Assembly: GCF_003261055.1 (NCBI RefSeq)
Contig: NZ_CP030073.1
Location: 2,294,001 to 2,358,000, forward strand
Source: Streptomyces cadmiisoli
GTDB lineage: Bacteria; Actinomycetota; Actinomycetes; Streptomycetales; Streptomycetaceae
DNA length: 64,000 nt
Reading direction: 5' to 3'
The position numbers were made by a program, and so were the translations under genes. The first letter of the stretch is position 1. Each line of letters opens with the position of its first letter. Under the pieces are notes generated by a model. It made no database searches. It saw nothing but the letters and a program-made list of their open reading frames with translations, and had not been told where the DNA came from. Below are positions 16,872 to 25,723 of the stretch, in pieces.

Positions 16872-18215
16872 GTGACCGTGAAGGACATCCTGGACGCGAT
16901 CCAGTCGCCGGAATCGACACCGGCCGACTTCGCCGCGCTGCCCCTCCCCGAGTCGTACCGTGCGATCACCGTGCACAAGGACGAGACGGAGATGTTCGCG
17001 GGCATGCAGACCCGCGAAAAGGACCCGCGCAAGTCACTGCACCTGGACGAGGTGCCGCTGCCCGAGCTCGGCCCGGGCGAGGCCCTGGTGGCCGTCATGG
17101 CCTCCTCGGTCAACTACAACTCCGTGTGGACCTCGATCTTCGAGCCGCTGTCGACCTTCGGGTTCCTGGAGCGCTACGGCCGGCTCTCGGAGCTGACCAG
17201 GCGCCACGACCTGCCGTACCACATCATCGGCTCCGACCTCGCGGGCGTGGTCCTGCGCACCGGGCCGGGCGTCAACGCCTGGCGGCCCGGCGACGAGGTC
17301 GTCGCCCACTGCCTGTCGGTCGAGCTGGAGTCCAGCGACGGCCACAACGACACCATGCTCGACCCCGAGCAGCGCATCTGGGGCTTCGAGACGAACTTCG
17401 GCGGCCTGGCGGAGATCGCCCTGGTCAAGTCCAACCAGCTGATGCCCAAGCCGGGCCACCTCAGCTGGGAGGAGGCCGCAGCCCCGGGCCTGGTCAACTC
17501 GACCGCCTACCGGCAGCTCGTCTCCCGCAACGGCGCCGGCATGAAGCAGGGCGACAACGTCCTGATCTGGGGCGCGAGCGGCGGGCTCGGCTCGTACGCC
17601 ACCCAGTTCGCGCTCGCGGGCGGCGCCACCCCGATCTGTGTCGTCTCCAGCGACCAGAAGGCGGACATCTGCCGGGCCATGGGCGCCGAGGCGATCATCG
17701 ACCGCAACGCCGAGGGCTACAAGTTCTGGAAGGACGAGCACAACCAGGACCCCAGGGAGTGGAAGCGCTTCGGCAAGCGCATCCGCGAGCTGACCGGCGG
17801 CGAGGACGTCGACATCGTCTTCGAGCACCCCGGCCGCGAGACCTTCGGCGCGTCGGTCTACGTCACGCGCAAGGGCGGCACCATCGTCACCTGCGCCTCG
17901 ACCTCGGGCTACAACCACGAGTACGACAACCGCTACCTGTGGATGTCCCTGAAGCGCATCATCGGCTCGCACTTCGCCAACTACCGCGAGGCCTGGGAGG
18001 CCAACCGGCTGATCGCGAAGGGCAAGATCCATCCCACCCTGTCGCGGGTCTACTCGCTGGAGGACACCGGGCAGGCCGCCCACGACGTGCACCGCAACGT
18101 CCACCAGGGCAAGGTCGGCGTGCTGTGCCTCGCCCCCGAGGAAGGTCTCGGCGTGCGCGACGAGGAGATGCGCGCCGAGCACGTCGACGCCATCAACCGC
18201 TTCCGGAACATCTGA
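16872..18215 (+). CDS. ccr: Crotonyl-CoA carboxylase/reductase
   Basis: This 447-residue zinc-less MDR-family enzyme reduces crotonyl-CoA with NADPH while adding CO2 to give (2S)-ethylmalonyl-CoA. That is the key step of the ethylmalonyl-CoA pathway and the source of ethylmalonyl extender units for polyketides. The CO2-pocket residues known from Kitasatospora Ccr are all identifiable: Asn81, Phe172, Glu173 and His367 (the last three offset by two). The NADPH-binding loop is WGASGGLGSYA (233-243). The GTG at 16872 has GGAGG seven bases upstream. It is first in a five-gene operon, with 18 bp before meaA. Confidence 0.97.
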   Translation: MTVKDILDAIQSPESTPADFAALPLPESYRAITVHKDETEMFAGMQTREKDPRKSLHLDEVPLPELGPGEALVAVMASSVNYNSVWTSIFEPLSTFGFLERYGRLSELTRRHDLPYHIIGSDLAGVVLRTGPGVNAWRPGDEVVAHCLSVELESSDGHNDTMLDPEQRIWGFETNFGGLAEIALVKSNQLMPKPGHLSWEEAAAPGLVNSTAYRQLVSRNGAGMKQGDNVLIWGASGGLGSYATQFALAGGATPICVVSSDQKADICRAMGAEAIIDRNAEGYKFWKDEHNQDPREWKRFGKRIRELTGGEDVDIVFEHPGRETFGASVYVTRKGGTIVTCASTSGYNHEYDNRYLWMSLKRIIGSHFANYREAWEANRLIAKGKIHPTLSRVYSLEDTGQAAHDVHRNVHQGKVGVLCLAPEEGLGVRDEEMRAEHVDAINRFRNI

Positions 18216-18233
18216 GGACGGCGGAGGTCATAG

Positions 18234-20261
18234 ATGACTGAGCGTCAGAAGGACCGGCCGTGGCTCATGCGCACATACGCCGGTCACTCCACGGCCGAGG
18301 CGTCCAACGAGCTGTACCGGCGCAACCTCGCCAAGGGCCAGACGGGTCTGTCGGTGGCGTTCGACCTGCCGACGCAGACCGGCTACGACTCCGACCACAT
18401 CCTCGCCCGCGGCGAGGTGGGCCGGGTCGGTGTGCCGATCGGGCACGTCGGCGACATGCGCCGGCTGTTCCAGGACATCCCGCTGGAGCAGATGAACACC
18501 TCGATGACCATCAACGCCACGGCCATGTGGCTGCTGGCGCTCTACCAGGTCGTCGCGGAGGAGCAGGGCGCGGACATCACCCGGCTCCAGGGCACGACCC
18601 AGAACGACATCGTCAAGGAATACCTGTCGCGGGGGACACACGTGTTCCCGCCGGGGCCCTCACTCCGGCTGACGACGGACATGATCGCGTACACGGTCTC
18701 CCACATACCGAAGTGGAACCCGATCAACATCTGCAGCTACCACCTGCAGGAGGCGGGCGCCACACCGGTCCAGGAGATCGCCTACGCGATGTCCACCGCG
18801 ACCGCGGTTCTCGATGCCGTACGCGACTCGGGGCAGGTTCCCGAGGAGAAGTTCGGGGACGTCGTGGCCCGTATCTCCTTCTTCGTGAACGCGGGTGTCC
18901 GCTTCATCGAGGAGATGTGCAAGATGCGGGCGTTCGGGCGGATCTGGGACCGGATCACGCGCGAGCGGTACGGCATCGAGAACCCCAAACAGCGCCGCTT
19001 CCGCTACGGGGTCCAGGTCAACTCCCTGGGCCTGACCGAGGCGCAGCCGGAGAACAACGTCCAGCGGATCGTGCTGGAGATGCTGGCCGTGACCCTGTCC
19101 AAGGACGCACGCGCGCGTGCCGTCCAGCTCCCGGCCTGGAACGAGGCGCTGGGCCTGCCGCGCCCCTGGGACCAGCAGTGGTCGCTGCGCATCCAGCAGG
19201 TGCTCGCCCACGAGAGCGACCTGCTGGAGTACGAGGACATCTTCGAGGGCTCGAGGGTGGTCGAGGACAAGGTGAGCGAACTCGTCGAGGAGTCGCTCGC
19301 CGAGATCGACCGGATCCAGCAGATGGGCGGCGCCATGGCCGCCGTCGAGTCCGGCTATCTCAAGTCGCAGCTCGTCGCCTCGCACGCGGAGCGGCGGGCG
19401 CGCATCGAGTCCGGCCAGGAGAAGATCGTCGGCGTCAACGCCTTCGAGACGACCGAGCCCAACCCGCTGACCGCCGACCTGGACACCGCCATCCACACGG
19501 TCGACCCGGCCGTCGAGGCGCGGGTCGTCGAAGCGCTCGGCACCTGGCGCGACACGCGGTACCAGCCGCCCTTCAACCACCCGCGCCCGTGCAAGGCGCT
19601 GGATCGGCTGAAGGAGGCCGCCAAGGGCACCGGCAACCTCATGGAGGCCACCCTGGAGTGCGCCCGCGCCGGCGTCACGACCGGCGAGTGGGCCGGGGCC
19701 CTGCGCGAGGTGTTCGGCGAGTTCCGCGCACCGACCGGTGTGTCCTCCGCGCCCGTCGCGGTGAGCGCCGAGGAGGGCACCGCGATGGCGCGGGTCCGGC
19801 GCCGGGTCGACGAGACCGCCCGCGACCTCGGCACCGGCAAGCTCCGCTTCCTGGTCGGCAAGCCGGGCCTGGACGGCCACTCCAACGGAGCGGAGCAGAT
19901 CGCCGTACGCGCGCGTGACGCGGGCTTCGAGGTGGTCTACCAGGGCATCCGGCTGACGCCCGAGCAGATCGTGGACGCGGCCCTCGCCGAGGACGTCCAC
20001 GCGGTGGGCCTGTCGATCCTGTCCGGCTCGCACGCCCAACTGGTGCCGGACGTGCTGGAGCGGCTGCGCGAGGCGGGCGCCGCCGACATCCCGGTGATCG
20101 CCGGCGGGATCATCCCGAACGGTGACGCCGAGCAGCTCAGGGCCGCCGGAGTGGCCGCGGTCTTCACACCGAAGGACTTCGACATCACCGGGATCATCGG
20201 CCGTATCGTCGACGAGATCCGCAAAGCGAACAAGCTCGACCCCCTGGAGGTTCCCGCATGA
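18234..20261 (+). CDS. meaA: Ethylmalonyl-CoA mutase, B12-dependent
   Basis: This 675-residue enzyme joins a methylmalonyl-CoA mutase-type TIM barrel (about 1-500) to a C-terminal cobalamin-binding domain. The latter carries the D-x-H-x2-G motif LDGHSNG (Asp547, lower ligand His549), the GLSILSGSH strand and the AGGIIP loop. In the ethylmalonyl-CoA pathway it converts (2R)-ethylmalonyl-CoA to (2S)-methylsuccinyl-CoA. The placement directly after ccr and before the lyase argues for this activity over methylmalonyl- or isobutyryl-CoA mutase. GGAGG precedes the ATG. Its stop overlaps the next ATG by four bases. Confidence 0.95.
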   Translation: MTERQKDRPWLMRTYAGHSTAEASNELYRRNLAKGQTGLSVAFDLPTQTGYDSDHILARGEVGRVGVPIGHVGDMRRLFQDIPLEQMNTSMTINATAMWLLALYQVVAEEQGADITRLQGTTQNDIVKEYLSRGTHVFPPGPSLRLTTDMIAYTVSHIPKWNPINICSYHLQEAGATPVQEIAYAMSTATAVLDAVRDSGQVPEEKFGDVVARISFFVNAGVRFIEEMCKMRAFGRIWDRITRERYGIENPKQRRFRYGVQVNSLGLTEAQPENNVQRIVLEMLAVTLSKDARARAVQLPAWNEALGLPRPWDQQWSLRIQQVLAHESDLLEYEDIFEGSRVVEDKVSELVEESLAEIDRIQQMGGAMAAVESGYLKSQLVASHAERRARIESGQEKIVGVNAFETTEPNPLTADLDTAIHTVDPAVEARVVEALGTWRDTRYQPPFNHPRPCKALDRLKEAAKGTGNLMEATLECARAGVTTGEWAGALREVFGEFRAPTGVSSAPVAVSAEEGTAMARVRRRVDETARDLGTGKLRFLVGKPGLDGHSNGAEQIAVRARDAGFEVVYQGIRLTPEQIVDAALAEDVHAVGLSILSGSHAQLVPDVLERLREAGAADIPVIAGGIIPNGDAEQLRAAGVAAVFTPKDFDITGIIGRIVDEIRKANKLDPLEVPA

Positions 20262-21217
20262 CCGTCAACCGTCTTCGTCCACGGCGTTCCTGCCTGGCCG
20301 TGCCGGGAAGCAATCCCCGCTTCCTGGAGAAGGCGCAGGGGCTCCCGGCGGACCAGGTCTTCCTCGACCTGGAGGACGCCTGCGCGCCGCTGGCCAAGCC
20401 CGAGGCGCGGCACACCATCGTGAAGTTCCTCAACGAGGGCGACTGGACGGGCAAGACGCGGGTGGTGCGGGTCAACGACTGGACGACGGAGTGGACGTAC
20501 CGCGATGTCGTCACCGTCGTCGAGGGCGCCGGCCAGAACCTGGACTGCATCATGCTGCCGAAGGTCCAGGACGCCCGGCAGATCGTGGCGCTGGACCTGC
20601 TGCTGACCCAGATCGAGAAGACGATGGGCTTCGAGGTCGGCCGGATCGGCATCGAGGCGCAGATCGAGAACGCGCAGGGCCTGAACAACGTCAACGAGAT
20701 CGCGCAGGCCTCCCCGCGCGTCGAGACGATCATCTTCGGCCCGGCCGACTTCATGGCCTCGATCAACATGAAGTCGCTGGTCGTGGGCGAGCAGCCGCCC
20801 GGCTATCCGGCGGACGCCTACCACTACATCCTGATGAAGATCCTGATGGCCGCCCGCGCCAACAACCTCCAGGCGATCGACGGCCCCTACCTCCAGATCC
20901 GCAACGTCGAGGGCTACCGCGAGGTCGCGCGGCGCGCCGCCGCCCTCGGCTTCGACGGCAAGTGGGTGCTCCACCCGGGTCAGGTCGAGGCGTCCAACGA
21001 GATCTTCTCGCCGTCCCAGGAGGACTACGACCATGCCGAGCTGATCCTGGACGCGTACGAGTACTACACGTCAGAGGCGGGCGGCAAGAAGGGCTCGGCG
21101 ATGCTCGGCGACGAGATGATCGACGAGGCCAGCCGCAAGATGGCCCTGGTCGTCTCCGGCAAGGGCCGCGCCGCCGGCATGCGGCGCACCAGCACGTTCG
21201 AGATCCCGGAGGTGTGA
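20258..21217 (+). CDS. CitE-like beta-methylmalyl-CoA/malyl-CoA lyase
   Basis: This 319-residue member of the HpcH/CitE aldolase family has the CoA-handling start RSCLAVPGSNPRFLEKA, the metal-binding DLEDAC, and GIEAQIENAQGLNN with the second acidic ligand. In this pathway it splits beta-methylmalyl-CoA into glyoxylate and propionyl-CoA and may also act on malyl-CoA. The length and the ENAQG motif fit Mcl rather than citrate lyase CitE. The ATG overlaps the meaA stop (ATGA) and an AGG-rich end of meaA provides the ribosome-binding site. Confidence 0.92.
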   Translation: MTVNRLRPRRSCLAVPGSNPRFLEKAQGLPADQVFLDLEDACAPLAKPEARHTIVKFLNEGDWTGKTRVVRVNDWTTEWTYRDVVTVVEGAGQNLDCIMLPKVQDARQIVALDLLLTQIEKTMGFEVGRIGIEAQIENAQGLNNVNEIAQASPRVETIIFGPADFMASINMKSLVVGEQPPGYPADAYHYILMKILMAARANNLQAIDGPYLQIRNVEGYREVARRAAALGFDGKWVLHPGQVEASNEIFSPSQEDYDHAELILDAYEYYTSEAGGKKGSAMLGDEMIDEASRKMALVVSGKGRAAGMRRTSTFEIPEV

Positions 21218-21221
21218 GGCG

Positions 21222-21734
21222 ATGCAGTTCGGGCGCACCTACGAGGAGTTCGAGGTCGGCGCGACGTACAAGCACTGGCCGGGCAAGACGGTCACCGAGT
21301 ACGACGACCACCTGTTCTGCCTGCTGACCATGAACCACCACCCGCTCCACATGGACAGCAACTACGCGGAGAGCTCGACGGACTTCGGCAGGAACGTCGT
21401 CGTCGGGAACTACGTCTACTCGCTGCTTCTCGGCATGTCCGTGCCGGACATCTCGGGCAAGGCGATCGCCAATCTGGAGATCGAGTCGCTCAAGCACGTG
21501 GCGCCGACGTTCCACGGCGACACCGTCTACGGGCAGACCACGGTGCTGGACAAGTGGCCGTCCAAGTCGAAGAACGACCGCGGCATCGTGCACGTGGAGA
21601 CCAAGGGCTACAAGCAGGACGGCACGCTGGTGTGCGTGTTCCGCCGCAAGGTGATGGTCCCCACCGAGGCGTACATCAAGGAGCGCGGCGGCGAGCAGCC
21701 GGGCCGCCCGGAGCTCGACGAACAGGGGAAGTAG
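21222..21734 (+). CDS. MaoC-family mesaconyl-CoA hydratase
   Basis: This 170-residue single hot-dog protein carries the hydratase-2 motif in TMNHHPLHMD (about residues 36-45). In the ethylmalonyl-CoA pathway this enzyme hydrates mesaconyl-C1-CoA to beta-methylmalyl-CoA, the substrate of the lyase encoded just upstream. It starts four bases after the lyase stop and ends two bases before the dehydrogenase start, so it is firmly in the operon. The assignment rests on family and position; specificity for mesaconyl-CoA is inferred. R-specific enoyl-CoA hydratase activity is the alternative. Confidence 0.9.
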   Translation: MQFGRTYEEFEVGATYKHWPGKTVTEYDDHLFCLLTMNHHPLHMDSNYAESSTDFGRNVVVGNYVYSLLLGMSVPDISGKAIANLEIESLKHVAPTFHGDTVYGQTTVLDKWPSKSKNDRGIVHVETKGYKQDGTLVCVFRRKVMVPTEAYIKERGGEQPGRPELDEQGK

Positions 21735-21736
21735 CA

Positions 21737-22942
21737 ATGGCGCGACTCGCCCAGACCGCCGGTCTGACCGATGTCCAGCAGGAGATCCTGTCCACGGTCC
21801 GCGACTTCGTGGACAAGGAGATCCTCCCGGTCGCCACCGAGCTGGAGCACCGCGACGAGTACCCGCAGCAGATCGTCGACGGCCTCAAGGAACTGGGCCT
21901 GTTCGGCCTGATGATCCCCGAGGAGTACGGCGGTCTGGGCGAGTCCCTGCTCACGTACGCGCTGTGCGTGGAGGAGATCGCCCGTGGCTGGATGTCGGTG
22001 TCCGGCATCATCAACACGCACTTCATCGTGGCGTACATGCTCAAGCAGCACGGCACGCAGGAGCAGAAGGACCACTTCCTGCCGCGGATGGCGGCCGGCG
22101 ACATCCGCGGCGCGTTCTCGATGTCGGAGCCCGGTCTGGGTTCGGACGTCTCGGCGATCACGTCGAAGGCGGTCCGGGACGGCGACGACTACGTCCTGAA
22201 CGGTCAGAAGATGTGGCTGACCAACGGGGGCACGTCGTCACTCGTCGCCGTTCTCGTCCGCAGCGAGGAAGGACACCCGGAGGGGACCGCGCCGCACAAG
22301 TCGATGACGACCTTCCTGGTCGAGAAGGAGCCCGGTTTCGGTGAGGTCCGGCCGGGCCTGACGATCCCGGGCAAGATCGACAAGATGGGGTACAAGGGCG
22401 TCGACACCACCGAGCTGATCATGGACGGCCTGCGGATTCCGGCCGACCGCGTGCTCGGCGGGGCCACCGGCCGTGGTTTTTACCAAATGATGGACGGCGT
22501 GGAGGTCGGCCGCGTCAATGTGGCGGCGCGTGGCTGCGGCGTCGCTCAGCGTGCCTTCGAACTGGGCGTCCGGTACGCCCAGCAGCGTCACACTTTCGGC
22601 AAACCGATCGCTCAGCACCAGGCGATCCAGTTCAAGCTCGCGGAGATGGCCACCAAGGTGGAGGCCGCGCATGCCATGATGGTGAACGCTGCACGCAAAA
22701 AGGACTCCGGGGAACGAAACGACCTGGAGGCCGGGATGGCGAAGTACCTCGCCTCCGAGTACTGCAAGGAGGTCGTGGAGGACGCCTTCCGGATCCACGG
22801 GGGCTACGGCTTCTCCAAGGAGTACGAGATCGAGCGCCTCTACCGCGAGGCCCCGATGCTGCTCATCGGTGAAGGTACCGCCGAGATCCAGAAAATGATC
22901 ATTGGTCGGAGGTTGCTCGAAGAGTATCGATTCCAGGGCTGA
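21737..22942 (+). CDS. Acyl-CoA dehydrogenase, probable (2S)-methylsuccinyl-CoA dehydrogenase
   Basis: This 401-residue FAD enzyme has the acyl-CoA dehydrogenase signatures GAFSMSEPGLGSDVS and KMWLTNG. The FAD-binding region is RHTFGKPIAQHQAIQ and the C-terminal IGEGTAEIQKMIIGR places the catalytic base at Glu379. In this context it would oxidise methylsuccinyl-CoA to mesaconyl-CoA. It lacks the long N-terminal extension of the proteobacterial methylsuccinyl-CoA dehydrogenases, so the call depends on the operon. The ATG at 21737 follows the hydratase stop by two bases; the ribosome-binding site is GGGGAAG inside that gene. It is the last gene before a large terminator. Confidence 0.88.
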   Translation: MARLAQTAGLTDVQQEILSTVRDFVDKEILPVATELEHRDEYPQQIVDGLKELGLFGLMIPEEYGGLGESLLTYALCVEEIARGWMSVSGIINTHFIVAYMLKQHGTQEQKDHFLPRMAAGDIRGAFSMSEPGLGSDVSAITSKAVRDGDDYVLNGQKMWLTNGGTSSLVAVLVRSEEGHPEGTAPHKSMTTFLVEKEPGFGEVRPGLTIPGKIDKMGYKGVDTTELIMDGLRIPADRVLGGATGRGFYQMMDGVEVGRVNVAARGCGVAQRAFELGVRYAQQRHTFGKPIAQHQAIQFKLAEMATKVEAAHAMMVNAARKKDSGERNDLEAGMAKYLASEYCKEVVEDAFRIHGGYGFSKEYEIERLYREAPMLLIGEGTAEIQKMIIGRRLLEEYRFQG

Positions 22943-22950
22943 ATGTCCTG

Positions 22951-22991
22951 CTACGGGGTGTTTTCTTCGAGAAGAAGATCACACCCCGTAG
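22951..22991. terminator. Terminator hairpin ending the ethylmalonyl-CoA operon
   Basis: An 11-bp perfect outer stem (22951-22961 CTACGGGGTGT with 22981-22991) encloses a second inverted repeat TTCTTC-GA-GAAGAA. It begins eight bases after the acyl-CoA dehydrogenase stop codon. Confidence 0.85.
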
Positions 22992-23114
22992 GGAGCCTTC
23001 GCCCGCCGACTCGGTTGCCTGGCTTACCCAGTTGCGGCCCATAGCCGCTACGATCGCGAGAAAGCCGCCGTCCCCCGTTCAGAAGCGCGGCATCATCCGC
23101 TACGAAGGTCATCC

Positions 23115-23771
23115 ATGCCCCACAGCCAAACCTCTGCACCTCGCGACAGCCTGGTCGGCGTACGCCTCGCGCGCGGAGCATCGCCGTGGCTTCTCCCGAC
23201 CGTCGCCACCGCGGCCCTCAGCCTGGCCCGAGCCCGCCGTTCCGGCGCCGCGAAGGCCGTCGCCGTCCCCGCCACCGCGCTCGCCGCGGGGATGCTGTGG
23301 TTCTTCCGCGACCCCGAGCGCGAGATCACCCAGGGCCGGGTCATCTCGCCGGCCGACGGCGTGGTGCAGAGCATCATGCCGTGGAAGGACGGACGTACCC
23401 GCGTCGCGATCTTCATGAGCCCGCTCAACGTCCACGTCAACCGCGCTCCGCTGGCCGGCACCGTGACGTCGGTCGAGCACGTCCCCGGCGGCTTCGTTCC
23501 CGCTTTCAACAAGGAGAGCGAGAACAACGAGCGGGTCGTCTGGCACTTCGACACCGAGCTCGGTGACATCGAGATGATCCAGATCGCCGGCGCGGTGGCC
23601 CGACGCATCGTCCCCTACATCCCGCAGGGCACCAAGGTCGAGCAGGGCGAGCGGATCGGTCTGATCCGCTTCGGCTCGCGCGTCGACCTGTACCTGCCGG
23701 AGGGCGTCGAGGTCGCCGTCGAAGTCGGCCAGAAGACAGTGGCTGGGGTGACTCGCATTGACCGTGACTGA
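23115..23771 (+). CDS. psd: Phosphatidylserine decarboxylase, short actinobacterial type
   Basis: This 218-residue membrane-associated proenzyme has a hydrophobic N-terminal segment (about 25-65) and then FFRDPERE, PADGVV and SPLNVHVNRAPL. The self-cleavage site is Gly187-Ser188 in IRFGSRVD, where Ser becomes the pyruvoyl cofactor. The short form uses GS within RFGSR instead of the LGST motif of E. coli Psd. It converts phosphatidylserine to phosphatidylethanolamine. GAAGG lies six bases before the ATG. Its 3' end overlaps pssA by 14 bases, which couples the two consecutive steps. Confidence 0.95.
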   Translation: MPHSQTSAPRDSLVGVRLARGASPWLLPTVATAALSLARARRSGAAKAVAVPATALAAGMLWFFRDPEREITQGRVISPADGVVQSIMPWKDGRTRVAIFMSPLNVHVNRAPLAGTVTSVEHVPGGFVPAFNKESENNERVVWHFDTELGDIEMIQIAGAVARRIVPYIPQGTKVEQGERIGLIRFGSRVDLYLPEGVEVAVEVGQKTVAGVTRIDRD

Positions 23772-24615
23772 CCATCCCGAGACACAACAGGGCTGGGTCC
23801 CCGAGGCGGTGACCGAGGACGAAGAGGAGGAGATGCCCCTCTCTCTGCGTCTGTCGATAGCGGACACCCTCACCCTCGGCAACGCCACGTGCGGCTTCAT
23901 GGCGGTGTACTTCACCACCACCGGCATCCTGATCCCGCACCTCACCGGCAGCCAGGAAACCGGCATGGCCCGCCACAGCGCGGCCACGGCGGTCATCCTG
24001 ATGCTCTGCGCCGCGGTCTTCGACCTGTTCGACGGACTGGTCGCCCGCAAGCTGCGCTCGTCCCCCATGGGCGCCGAGCTGGACAACCTGTCGGACCTGA
24101 TCAGCTTCGGCCTGGCCCCGGCGTACTTCGTCCTGGTCTACGGCATGGTCGCGGACGACGCGCACCAGCGGGTCGCCGCGGTCGGGGCGATCGTCGTCCT
24201 GCTCGCGGTCGTGCTCAGGCTGGCCAGATTCTCCTGCGTGACGCCGCGGAACGGCATGTTCCAGGGCATGCCCAGCCCGTTCGGCGCGCTGACCGTGGTC
24301 GCGATCGTGCTGCTGGAGCTGCCGTTCGTCGCGACCCTGCTGGCGATCCTGGGCACCGCGTGGCTGATGGTGAGCCGGGTCGAGTACCCGAAGCCGCGGG
24401 GCCGCCTCGCCGGCGCGATGCTCGGCTGGATCGTGCTCAGCATGGGTCTGCTGGTGGCCTGGGCCTTCGGCGCCCCCAGCGGCCAGCTGCTCCTCCAGAC
24501 CGGCTGCGCGCTGCAGCTGGTGATGGGCGCGGTGATCCCGCTGTTCGCCACGGCCCGCCGGGTGAACAACTTCCGCGACAACCGGCGTGAGGCCCGGGCG
24601 GCGCAGCTGCCGTAG
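23758..24615 (+). CDS. pssA: CDP-diacylglycerol-serine O-phosphatidyltransferase
   Basis: This polytopic membrane enzyme of about 285 residues contains the CDP-alcohol phosphotransferase motif D-G-x2-A-R-x8-G-x3-D-x3-D in the segment beginning DGLVARKLRSS and ending LDNLSD. It makes phosphatidylserine from CDP-diacylglycerol and serine, the substrate of the psd product upstream. Seven or eight hydrophobic segments follow an acidic cytoplasmic N-terminus. The start is uncertain: TTG at 23758 or GTG at 23764, both inside the end of psd and without a strong ribosome-binding site. A 17-bp hairpin terminates the pair. Confidence 0.93.
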   Translation: MTVTDHPETQQGWVPEAVTEDEEEEMPLSLRLSIADTLTLGNATCGFMAVYFTTTGILIPHLTGSQETGMARHSAATAVILMLCAAVFDLFDGLVARKLRSSPMGAELDNLSDLISFGLAPAYFVLVYGMVADDAHQRVAAVGAIVVLLAVVLRLARFSCVTPRNGMFQGMPSPFGALTVVAIVLLELPFVATLLAILGTAWLMVSRVEYPKPRGRLAGAMLGWIVLSMGLLVAWAFGAPSGQLLLQTGCALQLVMGAVIPLFATARRVNNFRDNRREARAAQLP

Positions 24616-24640
24616 GCGATCCGTACGATCCGCTCGTGGA

Positions 24641-24678
24641 GTGAGGGCCCCGAACCGTTCGCGGTTCGGGGCCCTCAC
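24641..24678. terminator. Bidirectional terminator between pssA and the XRE gene
   Basis: A perfect 17-bp stem (24641-24657 with 24662-24678) is capped by the stable tetraloop TTCG. It lies 26 bp after pssA and includes the stop codon of the convergent minus-strand gene, so it can serve both transcripts. Confidence 0.88.
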
Positions 24679-25583
24679 TGTTCGGGTGTCCCCCGCTGTT
24701 CGGGGGAGGGCTCCGGTGTGCCGGGCGCGCGGTCCGGGGCGGCGAGACTGCCGAGGATCTCCAGCAGCTCGGCGCTGCGGCTGCCGGGTTCCGCGTGGAA
24801 GACGACGAGGGTCAGGCCGTCGGCGCCGTCGATCGAGAGCTTGTCGGAGTACAGCTCCAGGTCGCCGACCTGCGGATGCCGCAGCCGGCTCAGCCGCCCG
24901 GCGCGGGTGCGCACGTCGTGCCGGCCCCAGAGCGCGCGGAAGCGCTCACTGCGTACCGACAGCTCCCCGACCAGGCGCTGGAGCCGCGGATCGGCCACAT
25001 CGGGCCCGGCCTGGGTGCGCAGCACCGCCACGCCCTCCTCGGTCAGCTCCTCCCAGTCCCGGCGCAGCTCCCGCTCCGCGGGGTCGAGGAAGACGGCGCG
25101 CAGCAGGTTGACACCGGGGCGGTAGTTCGGGGAGACGGCGGTGGCCAGGGCGTTGGCGGCGAGGGCGTCGGAGAACGTGTTCTGGACGTAGGCGGGGTTG
25201 TGCGTCCAGCCGTCGATGAGCTGGAGGATGCTGCGCGGCACGGCCGCCGACGCCGGTGCCTCCCCGGCCGACAGCACCGATGGCCGCGCTCGCGGCCGAG
25301 GCGGACCGCCCAGCGCGATCAGGTGGCCGGTGGCGGCGGCGTCCAGCCGCAGGACCCGGGCGATGGCCTCCAGCACCTGGACCGAGGGATTGCGGTCCCG
25401 GCCCTGTTCCAGACGGAGGTAGTAGTCCGCGCTGATGCCGGCGAGCAGCGCGACCTCCTCGCGGCGCAGCCCCGGGACCCTGCGCAGTCCGCCGCCGGTC
25501 AGGCCGGCGTCCTCGGGGCGGACCAGGGCCCGGCGGGCGCGCAGGAAGTCGCCGAGGGCGTTCGTGCCGTCCGTCCCGTCCAT
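24675..25583 (-). CDS. XRE-family regulator with MmyB-type ligand-binding domain
   Basis: This 302-residue protein has an N-terminal HTH (about residues 8-75, LGDFLRARRALVRPED through SADYYLRLEQGRDRNPS). A C-terminal MmyB-like PAS fold runs from about 110, with the conserved NxxR/LLRAVFLDP and SERFRALW segments. Such regulators in actinobacteria usually sit beside a divergently transcribed oxidoreductase and repress it; here the aldo/keto reductase gene lies 140 bp away. The ATG at 25583 is chosen because TACGGT precedes it at near-leaderless spacing; the frame upstream lacks protein character. The stop codon is inside the shared terminator. Confidence 0.87.
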   Translation of the reverse strand: MDGTDGTNALGDFLRARRALVRPEDAGLTGGGLRRVPGLRREEVALLAGISADYYLRLEQGRDRNPSVQVLEAIARVLRLDAAATGHLIALGGPPRPRARPSVLSAGEAPASAAVPRSILQLIDGWTHNPAYVQNTFSDALAANALATAVSPNYRPGVNLLRAVFLDPAERELRRDWEELTEEGVAVLRTQAGPDVADPRLQRLVGELSVRSERFRALWGRHDVRTRAGRLSRLRHPQVGDLELYSDKLSIDGADGLTLVVFHAEPGSRSAELLEILGSLAAPDRAPGTPEPSPEQRGTPEQ

Positions 25584-25723
25584 GGTCCCCACCGTACGGC
25601 CGGCGGGTGCGCGGTGCCTGGCCCCGCCACTCCCAGGATCGGCGGGGCACTGCCGGGACCCGGTGGCGCGGCGGCAGGCTGGTCGAGCACCTGGCGAACA
25701 GAACACGTCTGGAGAAGTAAGAC

